DNA of 64,000 nt from Flagellimonas abyssi (GCF_019457905.1 NZ_JAHZSV010000026.1:1-64000); one strand, 5' to 3'. Numbered from the stretch's first letter, positions 26,511 through 36,244 are shown. Notes: a model not told the origin generated them from the letters alone. Numbers and translations are program-made.

Positions 26511-27203
26511 ATGATGAAATTTGTTAATCGTAGGGATACCATGGCCGGGCTATTGATTTTACTGGGCCTTGTGGTGGGAATCTTGAGTATTGCCCCTGCC
26601 GTGGACAGTGAGGATTTTCTGACCAATGTGGTTGTTGATCCCATAGGAGTACAACTTAGTGCGCTGTTCCAATTCATTCTGTTTTTGACTTATATGGGGT
26701 TTGCGATTCTTTTATTTCCCATTTTGCAAAAAATAGACAGGGATCTGGCCCTTGGCTTTTTAAGCTTTCGAATCATTGCCGGTTGTATTTTGATTTTTGG
26801 TATCATGGTCATGCTTGCCATTCTGGCCCTAGGGCAAGAATTGGAGCTTTTTGGAAGTGGAAATGTTGGGGTCGGGCAGGCCGTAGGCCAGATGTTAAAG
26901 GTAATCAGGGATCAAACCAATCATGTTTTTATGGTCTTTGCCCTTGGTACGGGAAACCTGATGCTTTATTGGATGTTGCTTCGTTCGGATTTGTTACCGG
27001 ACTGGCTTCCGTTATGGGGTTTGTTTGGCACCATGTTGTCCATTTCCGCTAGCGGGTTTTTATTGTTTGAATATGTGGAGGTAATCACTCCGGAATATTT
27101 GATGATGAATGCTCCAACGGCACTTTTAGAACTGGTGTTGGGGATTTGGTTGTTGACCAAGGGGTTTAAGGTGAACAAAGGAGGTGAAGGGCATGTTTTG
27201 TAA
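26511..27203 (+). CDS. DUF4386 family membrane protein
   Basis: A 230-residue polytopic membrane protein with about six helices (GLLILLGLVVGILSIAP; LSALFQFILFLTYMGFAILLFPIL; IIAGCILIFGIMVMLAILAL; LMLYWMLLRS; and a C-terminal LLELVLGIWLLTKGF). The DUF4386 signature is recognisable; function unknown in the family. It starts 25 bp after the hydrolase and may share its transcript. Confidence 0.75.
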   Translation: MMKFVNRRDTMAGLLILLGLVVGILSIAPAVDSEDFLTNVVVDPIGVQLSALFQFILFLTYMGFAILLFPILQKIDRDLALGFLSFRIIAGCILIFGIMVMLAILALGQELELFGSGNVGVGQAVGQMLKVIRDQTNHVFMVFALGTGNLMLYWMLLRSDLLPDWLPLWGLFGTMLSISASGFLLFEYVEVITPEYLMMNAPTALLELVLGIWLLTKGFKVNKGGEGHVL

Positions 27204-27752
27204 AATGGTCTGAAAGTATTGAAATATGTCTTGCGTATATGGGTGAATGATATACTATGGGTTTACCCATTTAAAAAAATAGTGGTCTACGCTTGGATTA
27301 CCTTGGCTGTTGATGCGATGGGAAGGACAGTTGGCCCATTCCCTTGCCCCGGCACGAAGGTATATTTTCCTTGTCTTTCGGCTTCTATTTGGGCAACTTT
27401 ACGGGGAATAAAGGCGTGGAAACAGTGCATATTGAGTTTGGAGACAAAATAGGTGAGGTAGAGAACAATTTTCCTCCTAACATGATGACATGTTTTTGCA
27501 GAAAATTTCCTTGGACAGCCCCTGTGTTTTGGGTGAACCAGGAGCCGTATTTTTAATCATAGGTATTGCCTTGTTTTGAGAAAACCAGGAAGTGATCGGT
27601 ATGATAGGAACAAGAAGTTTGGAACCCTTAAAAAATGAGGTGTATGCCTTGGAAGATTTGTTGAAAAACATTCTAAAAATATCCGATGCAATGGGCAACC
27701 TTTTGTGTGTCCGTTAATCAAATATGTAAATCATTTAAACATAAAAATCGCT
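27204..27752 (+). other. Likely decayed coding region
   Basis: No intact gene in about 550 bp. Overlapping short frames give protein-like stretches that jump frame: GFYLGNFTGNKGVETVHIEF (27384-27443), then SPCVLGEPGAVFLIIGIALF in another frame (about 27510-27576), then IGTRSLEPLKNEVYALEDLL to a stop at 27717. This suggests one ancestral gene with at least one frameshift and a stop. I cannot name the family. Confidence 0.35.
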
Positions 27753-28271
27753 ATGAAAAAAAATGTTTTGGCTTTTGCCGGTTGGGTTTGTTTTGCCTTA
27801 ATTGTAGTATCCTGTGATTCGGATCAGGGTAATGCTTGTCCCAAGGATTTTGTGGGTGCATTGACCGGGCAGGAAGAACAGTTGGTCGGTACATGGGTAT
27901 TGTCCGAGATAACTTCGGAATCTGCAATTGACCTGACCGATGATGAAGAGCAGAACCCTTCGACCGATCTGTTCGAACAATACTCCGAATGTGACCGGGA
28001 TGCTTCCTATATTTTTGATGATGACCGAACCTATCGTTACGATCTAGGTCAACGTGTTGGAGATTGTGATTATCCTATCACTGCAACGGGATCTTGGAAA
28101 TTCAGTGCCCAAATATTGAGCCTAACTTCAACTTGTAGCATTCAGACCGCTCCATTGAAGTTGAACACAGAGGGAGATACTTTTACGTTTTCAGAAGTAT
28201 ACAAGCTAAAGGATGTTCATGGAACAATCATCCAGACCAAAATAGTATTTACCTATTCGTTGGCCCCATAG
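27753..28271 (+). CDS. Lipocalin-like lipoprotein
   Basis: A 172-residue lipoprotein starting at the ATG 27753 (signal ends LIVVSC, Cys 21). The core LVGTWVLSEITSE opening, followed by YIFDDDRTYRYD and GSWKFSAQILSLTS strands and a closing YSLAP, follows the lipocalin-like pattern common in Bacteroidota lipoproteins. Probably binds a small ligand or a partner; no catalytic residues are seen. Stands alone. Confidence 0.7.
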   Translation: MKKNVLAFAGWVCFALIVVSCDSDQGNACPKDFVGALTGQEEQLVGTWVLSEITSESAIDLTDDEEQNPSTDLFEQYSECDRDASYIFDDDRTYRYDLGQRVGDCDYPITATGSWKFSAQILSLTSTCSIQTAPLKLNTEGDTFTFSEVYKLKDVHGTIIQTKIVFTYSLAP

Positions 28272-28507
28272 TTGAAGTGCATGGGGTTCCCAATGGTTGG
28301 TTAGGCGGAGTAAGTTGTAGATATCGGAGATATTGTTGTTGGCTTTTTCCCATGATGGAAGGCTAGATTTCCACCATTTTTATGAATAAGTTTCAGTTTC
28401 AGGGATAGGAAGGTAAAAGTCTGTTTTAATCCGGTTTAGATTGACCAGAAGGAAGTTCCATGCGTTTCAAAATGTTATTCAATGACGACCATTAGAATCA
28501 AAATTAT

Positions 28508-29518
28508 ATGAGCAAACGGATGAAAGCTGTTACCCTAAATAAGTACGGGAAACCAGATGCACTTCAGTTGGTAGATATTGAAATGCCTATACACAAGGAG
28601 GATGAGGTCTTAATAAAAATTGATGCCATACCCGTTACCACGGAGGATCCGTTGCAACGAATGGGGAGGCCATACTTTACCAGATTGATTTTGGGTTTTA
28701 CTAAACCTAAAAACCCGATTTTGGGCGCTGAATTTTCAGGTGAGATAGTATCGATTGGCAAGAATGTTGCCCAATTCAAGGTAGGTGATAAGGTTTTTGG
28801 ACATTCCGGAAAAGGACTGGGATGTTATGCAGAATATGTCTGTGTTCAAGAAAAGGGGCTGTTGTTAAAAAGGCCGAAGAAGATTAAGTATGAGGAATTG
28901 GCGCCGGTATGTACATTTATGGCCGCTTGGAACTTTATGGTGTCTCTCGCTGAAGTAAAACCTAACCAAAAGGTGCTTATCAATGGTGCTTCAGGAACCG
29001 TTGGTACCGCCGCTGTTCAAATAGCAAAATCATTTGGTGCACAGGTCACCGGGGTTTGTAGCACCTCTATGATGGCAGTGGTCCGTTCCTTGGGTGCCGA
29101 TAAAGTTATCGACTATAGCTGCAATACCTTCACTGAAAATGGAGAGATTTATGATATCATTTTTGATGTTGCCAACAAGACTTCATTTAAAAAATGCTTA
29201 AACTCCTTGAGTGAAACGGGTGTCTATTTGAATCCAGTGCTTTCCATAGGAATTATTAGGCAGATGTGGTGGACCAAAGTGTTCTGTAAAAGGAAGGTGC
29301 TGTTTTCTGCAACAGGTCTCTTACCTATTTCCAAAAGAAAAGCATACCTTGCACAACTGTCCAAATTGTTTGCGGATGGAAAATTGAGAACGATTATTGA
29401 CAAAAGATATCCTCTCGATCAAATGGTTGAGGCGCACCGATATGTTGAAAGTGGGGTAAAAAAGGGAAATGTCATTGTTGATCTGAATTGGAATTCCAAT
29501 TCCAATTCCAATTCATGA
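28508..29518 (+). CDS. Zinc-free MDR NAD(P)H oxidoreductase (quinone reductase-like)
   Basis: A 336-residue cytosolic medium-chain dehydrogenase/reductase. The N-terminal GroES-like domain (MKAVTLNKYGKPDALQLVDIE; ILGAEFSGEIVSIGKNVAQFKVGDKVFG) is followed by a Rossmann domain with VLINGASGTVGTAAVQIAKSFGAQVTGV. Zinc ligands are absent, as in quinone oxidoreductases. The last codons run into a short AATTCC hexamer repeat giving a C-terminal (Asn-Ser)n tail, so the length of the tail may vary. Probably metabolic and not functionally linked to its neighbours. Confidence 0.85.
   Translation: MSKRMKAVTLNKYGKPDALQLVDIEMPIHKEDEVLIKIDAIPVTTEDPLQRMGRPYFTRLILGFTKPKNPILGAEFSGEIVSIGKNVAQFKVGDKVFGHSGKGLGCYAEYVCVQEKGLLLKRPKKIKYEELAPVCTFMAAWNFMVSLAEVKPNQKVLINGASGTVGTAAVQIAKSFGAQVTGVCSTSMMAVVRSLGADKVIDYSCNTFTENGEIYDIIFDVANKTSFKKCLNSLSETGVYLNPVLSIGIIRQMWWTKVFCKRKVLFSATGLLPISKRKAYLAQLSKLFADGKLRTIIDKRYPLDQMVEAHRYVESGVKKGNVIVDLNWNSNSNSNS
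29492..29514 (+). repeat. AATTCC hexanucleotide repeat, about 3.8 copies
   Basis: AATTCC repeated in register inside the last codons of the oxidoreductase gene, encoding alternating Asn and Ser. Unit length is a multiple of three, so slippage changes only the tail length. The first unit is also part of a GAATTGGAATTCCAATTC palindrome. Confidence 0.7.
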
Positions 29519-29591
29519 AGACAGTACTTCCAAAATTCAATCGATAAATGACTCAAATTAACCATCAAGTTCAATTAAGCCATGGTGCTAC

Positions 29592-30506
29592 CTAAAGACG
29601 TTTTACAAAAGTCATCAGATCTTCGGAGGCGTCCAATCCCAATTTTTTTTTCAATCGGTTCCTTACCACTCTTAGGCTTTCCTTTTTTACCATCATGATT
29701 CGCGAAATATCCGATGAGGTCATGCCTATCCTAATATAGGCCAAGTGCTTCATATCCTTTTGGGATAGTGCCGGGTAATGCATGGATAAGTTGGCATAAA
29801 AATCGGGGTGCACTTTTTTATAGTGCATCATGAAATCCTCCCAATCTTCATCTAGGTTCATGGTTTCCTGAATATGGCACAGGATGCTTCTCAATTCTTT
29901 TCTTGTGTCCTGTTCAACCTCCAAGATTCGCTGTTCTATTTTTTTGATAATGTTCTTCTTTTTTTCAAATAATATGGAAGACATCAGGAGGTTCTGTTGG
30001 ATAATTTCTTTTTCCTTTCGTTCCAATTCCGCCAATTTTCTGTCCTGAATATTCCGAGTACAGCTCAATACCAATACCACTTTGTCCTTTTTATCAAATA
30101 TTGGCTTGGTATATCCTTCAAACCATTGGTAACCATGATGTTTGGTCTTGAACCTCAATTCCAATTTTTCAGGCATGGAGGTCAAGCCCTCGGAAGAATT
30201 GGACACATTTTTCAGAAGCTTGGAATATTGTTCGGGATGAATAAAATCATAGGGAACTTTTCCTTTAAGATCTTCCGGGGTATATCCCATGATACGTTCC
30301 GTCGAAGAGCTTGCATATAGATATTGTCCATCGGCAGGATGGTGTAAACAAACGACATCAATGGTGTTTTCTGCAATCAGCTTCAACTTGTCCAGTTGTT
30401 GAAGTGCCAACAATCTGGACAAAGCTTCTCCATCAAGGTTGCTGTCCTCTTCCAGCAACCGCAACAGCCGTTCCGTCTCTTTCCCTTGTCCCTTTGTTTC
30501 TTTCAT
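29592..30506 (-). CDS. PAS domain regulator with LuxR-type HTH
   Basis: A 304-residue cytosolic protein on the minus strand. A PAS domain spans residues about 42-155 (TIDVVCLHHPADGQYLYASSSTERIMGYTPEDL .. CTRNIQDRK), then a coiled coil of about 45 residues, then a C-terminal HTH (LSQKDMKHLAYIRIGMTSSDISRIMMVKKESLRVVRNRLKKKLG) of the kind found in flavobacterial LuxR-like regulators. No kinase or receiver domain. It should sense a small ligand or redox state and act at nearby promoters. It is transcribed away from the LRR lipoprotein at 30846, across a 339-bp intergenic region holding regulatory site 3. Confidence 0.8.
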   Translation of the reverse strand: MKETKGQGKETERLLRLLEEDSNLDGEALSRLLALQQLDKLKLIAENTIDVVCLHHPADGQYLYASSSTERIMGYTPEDLKGKVPYDFIHPEQYSKLLKNVSNSSEGLTSMPEKLELRFKTKHHGYQWFEGYTKPIFDKKDKVVLVLSCTRNIQDRKLAELERKEKEIIQQNLLMSSILFEKKKNIIKKIEQRILEVEQDTRKELRSILCHIQETMNLDEDWEDFMMHYKKVHPDFYANLSMHYPALSQKDMKHLAYIRIGMTSSDISRIMMVKKESLRVVRNRLKKKLGLDASEDLMTFVKRL

Positions 30507-30713
30507 GTATACATTTTGGGTCCCTCTGACCGTGGGATGCTACAAAACTACTATGGTATTCCAAGTTAAAAAAAATGATTGAACCATAATGTTTGTTGTT
30601 TGGTTCAAGGCTGAAATTAAACCTGTTCCATGATCTTTGGAAACCACATCCATCGAATATAGGATGCTTATAAGGACTTGGGTTGTTTGGATAAGAATAA
30701 TGTTTTTGGAATT

Positions 30714-30779
30714 GCTAACGCTATGTTAACGCAACTGAAGATTCAGTCTTGTCCGCGCTGCCATGAACGGCTAGATTTG
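30714..30779 (+). promoter_or_regulatory. Direct-repeat box plus promoter, site 3
   Basis: GCTAACGCTATGTTAACG (30714-30731), a TTG -33 element at 30749-30751, and TAGATTTG (30772-30779, a perfect TAnnTTTG) after a 20-nt spacer. The box-to-TAnnTTTG gap is exactly 40 nt. The predicted start near 30786 leaves a leader of about 60 nt with a GAAGT/ACTTC hairpin (30797-30816) before the ATG at 30846. Confidence 0.7.
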
Positions 30780-30845
30780 GCCAAAAATTTAAAAACGAAG
30801 TGTTCTTGGATACTTCACAATTCCTAAATCTTAATCTTATTAATT

Positions 30846-32723
30846 ATGAAAAACATGAAATTCACATTGGCCGTTATGGCGGTAGTCTTACTTTGGGTAG
30901 TTGGATGTAGTACGGATGATGGTCCTGAAATGGCTCCCGCAGCATTTTCTGTGGATAAAAAAACTATTGATTTTGGCGAAGTAGAGATTGGATCACTAAA
31001 AAATGTGAAAATTACGATAACCAATACCGGTGAAGATGATTTGGTTTTAAAGGATTATTCACTTTCCAGTGATGATACATCTGGATTCAGTGTAAATTTT
31101 AGTGAGTCGGAGGTAATTTTGCCAGCCGATGGAATCTTTGAAATGGATGTGAATTTTATACCAACCGTGGAGGGTGAGAAGACTTCCGTTTTGACCATTG
31201 TCAGTAATATTGGAGAAAATAAGATCAATTTGAAAGGGGAGGGTGTACCTGTTCCTGTAGCCGTTTTTGGGATCGATATTGATGAAAAGGATTTCGGAGA
31301 TGTGGATACAGGTGGTGAGGTTGCACAAGTTTTCACCGTGACCAATCAAGGGACTGCCGATCTTCATCTGATGTCCTATAGTGTGGAAGGGGACGCAGGT
31401 AGTTTTCAAACCGATTTTACAGCCCAGACAATGGCTCCAGGTGCATTCTATGAACTGGAAGTTATTTTTATGCCTCAAAGTAAAGGTGCTAAATCAGCTG
31501 TGATTACCTTGACTACCAATGTTGGTGACCATACCATCGGTTTACAGGGGAATGGGGTTGTAAATGAACCAGTGGTCACTATTCCGGACACCAATTTCAA
31601 AGCGGTCCTGTTGGCTCATGGATCAACCATTGCTGGAACCAATATCAGTAAAATCGATACGAACGATGATGGGGAAATCCAAGTATCGGAAGCAGAGAGC
31701 TATACGGGCACGATATCAAGCAGCCAAAGGGGTGTAAATGATTTATCAGGAATCGAAGCTTTTATAAACATAACCGAATTAAGGTGTGACAACAACCCAT
31801 TGACCCAGTTGGACCTTTCCATTAATTCAAGTTTAAGGACAATCATTGCTTATCGATGTGAACTTACCAGTATAGATATTTCCAATAGTCCGGCCTTGGA
31901 AACCTTGCACTTGGATGATAATAAATTATCCAACTTGAGTGTCCAAGGAAATACAAACCTTAAAATTTTAAGGGTACAAAGAAACGGACTCACTAAGTTG
32001 GACTTGTCTCAGAACACCGCTTTGGAGACCTTGCTTGTCGATGACAACGCATTGTCCGTGCTCGATGTCTCGAACAGTCCGAACCTCATTTCATTAATGG
32101 CACAACGAAACGAATTGACCAATATTGACATTACCCAAAACTCTGCTTTGGAAACACTTTATTTGGATAACAATCAGTTGTCGAGTTTAAATGTGTCAAA
32201 TAACCCCAACTTGAAGTTATTATGGGTACAGTTAAATGCACTTACTTCTCTGGATATCACCACCAATTCAAAGCTTGAGGAAATCAGATGTGGTCTCAAT
32301 CAATTGAGCAGTATGGATTTGACCCAGAACCTGGACTTAAAGTTATTCTATTCGGATGTAAATAAATTGACCACATTGGACGTTTCTAAAAACGTGGCAC
32401 TTACCAGTATATCCATAGCAGATAATCTCTTAACTTCTCTGAGTTTAAAGCAAAATCCAGCTTTGGAATATGTTTCATGCCCTAGAAACAAGTTGACTAA
32501 CCTTGACGTTTCAAGCAATGGCAGCCTACAAAGGTTGATTTGTGAGAGTAATCAACTTAAGGTGCTCATTCTGAATAATGGGAACAATACGGGGATTAAC
32601 TATATGGGAGCGAAAAACAATCCCGATTTGACCTGTATACAAATAGACGAGGGTTTTGAACCTCCAACCGACGGTTCGTGGAATAAGGATGATTCGACCA
32701 GCTACAGTACCTCTTGTCCGTGA
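30846..32723 (+). CDS. HYDIN-like and leucine-rich-repeat surface lipoprotein
   Basis: A 625-residue lipoprotein (signal ends LWVVGC, Cys 21). Two choice-of-anchor D/HYDIN-type immunoglobulin-like domains cover residues about 35-235 (IDFGEVEIGSLKNVKITITNTGEDDLVL and KDFGDVDTGGEVAQVFTVTNQGTADLHL). A calcium-loop-like segment, DTNDDGEIQVSEA, follows, then about a dozen bacteroidal LRRs of roughly 21 residues (LTSLDITTNSKLEEIRCGLNQL type) and a Cys-containing cap (NPDLTCIQIDEGF). Likely a surface binding protein. Paralogue of the gene at 33130, with which it shares promoter architecture. Confidence 0.85.
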   Translation: MKNMKFTLAVMAVVLLWVVGCSTDDGPEMAPAAFSVDKKTIDFGEVEIGSLKNVKITITNTGEDDLVLKDYSLSSDDTSGFSVNFSESEVILPADGIFEMDVNFIPTVEGEKTSVLTIVSNIGENKINLKGEGVPVPVAVFGIDIDEKDFGDVDTGGEVAQVFTVTNQGTADLHLMSYSVEGDAGSFQTDFTAQTMAPGAFYELEVIFMPQSKGAKSAVITLTTNVGDHTIGLQGNGVVNEPVVTIPDTNFKAVLLAHGSTIAGTNISKIDTNDDGEIQVSEAESYTGTISSSQRGVNDLSGIEAFINITELRCDNNPLTQLDLSINSSLRTIIAYRCELTSIDISNSPALETLHLDDNKLSNLSVQGNTNLKILRVQRNGLTKLDLSQNTALETLLVDDNALSVLDVSNSPNLISLMAQRNELTNIDITQNSALETLYLDNNQLSSLNVSNNPNLKLLWVQLNALTSLDITTNSKLEEIRCGLNQLSSMDLTQNLDLKLFYSDVNKLTTLDVSKNVALTSISIADNLLTSLSLKQNPALEYVSCPRNKLTNLDVSSNGSLQRLICESNQLKVLILNNGNNTGINYMGAKNNPDLTCIQIDEGFEPPTDGSWNKDDSTSYSTSCP

Positions 32724-33001
32724 AGCGGTTAGGGGTATTGTTTTAACATATATAGTTTTCTATCTTTTTCAAGAAAACCCACTCTTTATTTCTTGAGGAG
32801 GATTATGGTAATTGTATATACTTGAACAGTAACTCGAAAAAAACCTCGAAAGTGATTCCCGATTTACAAATTATCTTTCAAAAGGTGTATCAAAAGTAGG
32901 GCGCTTTATAAAGAATTCGTTCAATCCATTTTGAGGGTGCTGAATACTCGGGCTAAATGAACACAGGTGATTTGTTTTTCTAAAGCCACATTTTTTGAGA
33001 C
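32724..33001 (+). other. Gene-free spacer between LRR paralogues
   Basis: No open frame of note. An imperfect hairpin CAAGAAA..TTTCTTG at about 32770-32795 could end transcription of the first LRR gene, though no clear T-run follows. Confidence 0.4.
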
Positions 33002-33067
33002 GCTAACGCTATGTTAACGATGGTCGTGTTATAGCCTTGTTCAAGCTGAAATAACCCTTTACTTTTA
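33002..33067 (+). promoter_or_regulatory. Direct-repeat box plus promoter, site 4
   Basis: GCTAACGCTATGTTAACG (33002-33019) is identical to site 3. TTG lies at 33037-33039 and TACTTTTA (33060-33067; one mismatch to TAnnTTTG) after the same 20-nt spacer; box-to--7 gap 40 nt. The leader holds the hairpin CGAAG..CTTCG (33083-33105) matching the one before the paralogue. Confidence 0.7.
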
Positions 33068-33129
33068 ATTAAAACTTGTAAGCGAAGTGTTTTTTGGATG
33101 CTTCGATGTATTCCTAAATCTTTTTAATT

Positions 33130-34698
33130 ATGAAAGACATGAAATTTGCTTGGGCCACTATGGCCGTTGTTTTGTTGTGGGCCTTTGGATGTAGCAAGGA
33201 CGATGGGCCTACTGTTCCTTCTGGTACTTTTGAAATCGATCAAAGCAGTATGGATTTTGGCCATGTGCCAAAGGGCGAGGTGAAAAGTATGAAAGCTACC
33301 GTGACCTATGAGGGGGAAGGGGATTTAATGCTTAAAGAGGTAGCCTTTTCAGGAACCAATGCCTCGGATTTTAATTTGGGTAGTAGTATCGCTGATAGGA
33401 CAATCCAAATGGGAGCTTCCCTTGAATTGGAGGTTGTTTTTGAGCCAACACAAATAGGCGCTAAAGAAGCCTTATTGACCATCAATAGCAATTTGGGAGT
33501 TCATACGGTAAAGCTATCAGGGGAATCATTGGATCCTGATGGTGTGGTTAATGTCCCGGATGCTGCGCTAAAAACGCGCTTGTTAGGCCTTGGAAAGACT
33601 TCCAATGGTACCCTCGAAGGGTATACGACATCCATAATTGATACCAATGAAGATGGTGAGATACAGGTCAGTGAGGCCTGGGCACAAGAAGGACTACTTA
33701 TGTGTTTGGATGGTGAAGTGACCGATATGACGGGCTTGGAAGCTTTTGTTAATATTAGGGCACTGCTGATATCGGGTACCCAAGTTTCCGCTCTGGATCT
33801 TTCCGATAACCAAGCTTTGGAGTTTGTATTTGTTCAGGACAATGTTTTGACACAGTTGGATATATCGGAACTCCCCAATCTTCGAGGGTTATATTGTAAC
33901 GACAATCAACTGACCTCATTGGATGTATCCAATAACCCAGAGCTAAAGGAACTGATGGTTTATAAAAATCAACTGACCGGGTTGGATGTTTCCCAGAACC
34001 CAAATTTGAATCGATTGGTAGCATCGGACAATCAATTGGGTTCCTTGGATGTGACAAACAATACCGAGCTAGTCCAATTAAGGGTGCACAATAATCAACT
34101 GACCGCTCTGGACGTCACCAACAATGCTAAGTTGATCGCACTGTGGGCGAATGGAAATGAACTTTCACAATTGGACCTCTCCCAAAATACGTTATTGATG
34201 GATCTGGACATTTCCAATAACCAGTTGAATACCTTGGATATTTCCAAGCTTCTTCTTTTGGAGGAACTGTCCTGTGGCAACAACCAATTGACAAATCTCG
34301 ACCTGAGTAAAAATGTGGAATTAAAAAGTCTGAGCTGTATTTACAATGCGTTGACCAATTTGGATGTGACCCAGAATACCAAGTTGATTTCATTGAGTTG
34401 TTTCGATAATGGGTTGGCCAGTTTGGATGTGTCCCAAAATGTAGCATTGCAGTCCTTATACTGTGGGGTCAATGAATTGACCGCCTTGGATGTTTCCAGT
34501 AATGTGGCATTGAGCTATTTGACCTGTGAGCAAAATCAATTGGTCAGTCTGAACCTGGCCAACGGGGTCAATCAAGAATTGTTTTTGATGAACGCCCAAA
34601 ACAATGATTTGAGCTGCATTCAGATCGATGAGGGCTTTGTCCCTCCTGTCGATTGGGTTAAAGATGAGACGGCCAATTACAATTCAAATTGTCCCTAA
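33130..34698 (+). CDS. HYDIN-like and leucine-rich-repeat surface lipoprotein
   Basis: A 522-residue paralogue of the gene at 30846. Lipoprotein signal (LWAFGC, Cys 21), one HYDIN-type domain instead of two (MDFGHVPKGEVKSMKATVTYEGEGDLML), the same DTNEDGEIQVSEAW loop, then about a dozen LRRs (LTSLDVSNNPELKELMVYKNQL) and the same closing DLSCIQIDEGFVPP. The difference is a domain gain or loss. Convergent with the gene at 34942; the 243 bp between them carry a GGCCACTG/CAGTGGCC inverted repeat (34812-34845) without a T-run. Confidence 0.85.
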   Translation: MKDMKFAWATMAVVLLWAFGCSKDDGPTVPSGTFEIDQSSMDFGHVPKGEVKSMKATVTYEGEGDLMLKEVAFSGTNASDFNLGSSIADRTIQMGASLELEVVFEPTQIGAKEALLTINSNLGVHTVKLSGESLDPDGVVNVPDAALKTRLLGLGKTSNGTLEGYTTSIIDTNEDGEIQVSEAWAQEGLLMCLDGEVTDMTGLEAFVNIRALLISGTQVSALDLSDNQALEFVFVQDNVLTQLDISELPNLRGLYCNDNQLTSLDVSNNPELKELMVYKNQLTGLDVSQNPNLNRLVASDNQLGSLDVTNNTELVQLRVHNNQLTALDVTNNAKLIALWANGNELSQLDLSQNTLLMDLDISNNQLNTLDISKLLLLEELSCGNNQLTNLDLSKNVELKSLSCIYNALTNLDVTQNTKLISLSCFDNGLASLDVSQNVALQSLYCGVNELTALDVSSNVALSYLTCEQNQLVSLNLANGVNQELFLMNAQNNDLSCIQIDEGFVPPVDWVKDETANYNSNCP

Positions 34699-34941
34699 TC
34701 CACAATTTTGGTCCTTTTTTCCCATGGACTTGTTTTCTTTGTTAAAGCCTTCTGGTTTTTTTGCTTCGCCAAATTCTTGGTAAGGGGTATTTTATAGCTG
34801 TTTTTTATTGTGGCCACTGTATGGACTTTTTGTTCTGCAGTGGCCCATTGATTTATACAGCGTTTTTGGTAACTTCCGCCCAAGCTATTGGGTCAGGGTG
34901 GCTCATTGAGGTTGGACTCTTATGCAAGTTATGGAACCACG

Positions 34942-36213
34942 TTACTTTTCTCTCCCACCATCCTTGGACCCCAAGGAATGAACAACCCCCGAGTCGTTTC
35001 CCAGAACTAGTTGATTGACTGTTCCTGTGCCTTCAAATAGAATCCTGAGGCCCAATATTTTCTTTGGAGATTTTGGTACGTTCAAGGTGAATACGGATGT
35101 ATCGTTGATGCGGATGTCCATTTTCCTGTCCTTTGAAACACAATCCAGTTTCACACCTTTGGACATGTCGACCCCAAATCCGGAAAGGTCGTTCTTTTTG
35201 CCATCGATTATCGAATCAAAGGCAAATAGCGAAATATTGGAAATACAACCTTTGTTTGAGAGTACCATACTTATGGGGCCATCTTCGTGCATGATTTGGA
35301 TTTGGGCTGCCTGGCACGGACTGGCACCGGATTGAAGATTGTTTTTCAAGCTAAGGGACAAATTAAACGCATCCGTATAGATACTTCCAAAATCCCTCAC
35401 CAGATAAAACCCCGTAATGGTATGCTTGGCAAGGGGATTCACTCCGTGGGAACGCAAGGTTTCAGCTGAGGTGCTGAGCCGATTTTCATATTGATATGCT
35501 GTTTTGTTCAAATAGATGGGCAAGGAGTCGGTTTCAATGGTGCCCAACCAATCTTCTGTGGGAATCAATATCTGCCTTTCCTTTACAATGGAATCATCCA
35601 CCACTAATTTGGATTTGAAATAACCAGGCCAATAGTAGATACTGGTCGACACACTGTCCTCTCTATTGACGGAAACTCTTTTTCCCTCGTCCCAGTCTTG
35701 TTGGATAGCAACTTTGGCATCCTTATCGGCCGCTTTTGCATTGTACCTAAAAACAACGGAATTAGGGATTCCCGTGGAGACCGATTCGGCATTGAATTCA
35801 AAATCGTTTGCATCATAGTTCACAGGCTTGCGGTAAATCATGAGGAGCACGGTGACCATTATGAGGGCCAACACCAGCAGGGGTTTGGCATATTGAAGCG
35901 GCTTAGGTGTCGTTGATTTTTCTTTTTTTTGAATCGGATCGGGCTTTTCTTGTGATACAAACGTACGCCAATCCGGATATCCCAAATAAGCTGCCAATAC
36001 ATCCAAGGTGGTTGGGCTGGGTTTTGAGGTATAACTGACCTTCCCACTGAGCCGTTTCAAAGTGGAAACACTCAAAAGGGTACCCGTCGCTTTGTGTATC
36101 GATTCACTGAGTATTTGGAAATCGCGAGTGCCCCATGTCGCTATGGGCCCCCACGATAACTTTTGGGCTATGAGGTCAAAGCAATGGGCAAGATAAATTT
36201 TGTGATCTTCCAT
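34942..36213 (-). CDS. Membrane-spanning protein with cytosolic DNA-binding-like domain
   Basis: A 423-residue protein on the minus strand. Residues 1-95 (IAQKLSWGPIATWGTRDFQILSESIHKATGTLLSVSTLKRLSGKV.. PSPTTLDVLAAYLGYPDWRTF) form a conserved flavobacterial helical, HTH-like cytosolic domain. One transmembrane helix (PLLVLALIMVTVLLMIY, about 109-125) leads to an extracytoplasmic beta-rich domain of about 290 residues. The layout resembles one-component membrane regulators that sense an external ligand. It is divergent from the exported protein at 36343 across 129 bp, so that gene is the natural target or ligand partner. Neither role is proven. Confidence 0.65.
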   Translation of the reverse strand: MEDHKIYLAHCFDLIAQKLSWGPIATWGTRDFQILSESIHKATGTLLSVSTLKRLSGKVSYTSKPSPTTLDVLAAYLGYPDWRTFVSQEKPDPIQKKEKSTTPKPLQYAKPLLVLALIMVTVLLMIYRKPVNYDANDFEFNAESVSTGIPNSVVFRYNAKAADKDAKVAIQQDWDEGKRVSVNREDSVSTSIYYWPGYFKSKLVVDDSIVKERQILIPTEDWLGTIETDSLPIYLNKTAYQYENRLSTSAETLRSHGVNPLAKHTITGFYLVRDFGSIYTDAFNLSLSLKNNLQSGASPCQAAQIQIMHEDGPISMVLSNKGCISNISLFAFDSIIDGKKNDLSGFGVDMSKGVKLDCVSKDRKMDIRINDTSVFTLNVPKSPKKILGLRILFEGTGTVNQLVLGNDSGVVHSLGSKDGGREK

Positions 36214-36244
36214 GTATGGGACGGCTTACCGCCTGTGAATAAAC

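Noticed and set aside
33755..34447. Minus-strand open frames across the LRR repeats
   Set aside because: They arise from the regular codon pattern of the repeats on the opposite strand.
34695..35018. Short frames on both strands in the convergent spacer after the second LRR gene
   Set aside because: They overlap the 3' ends of real genes or an inverted repeat and lack protein-like character.
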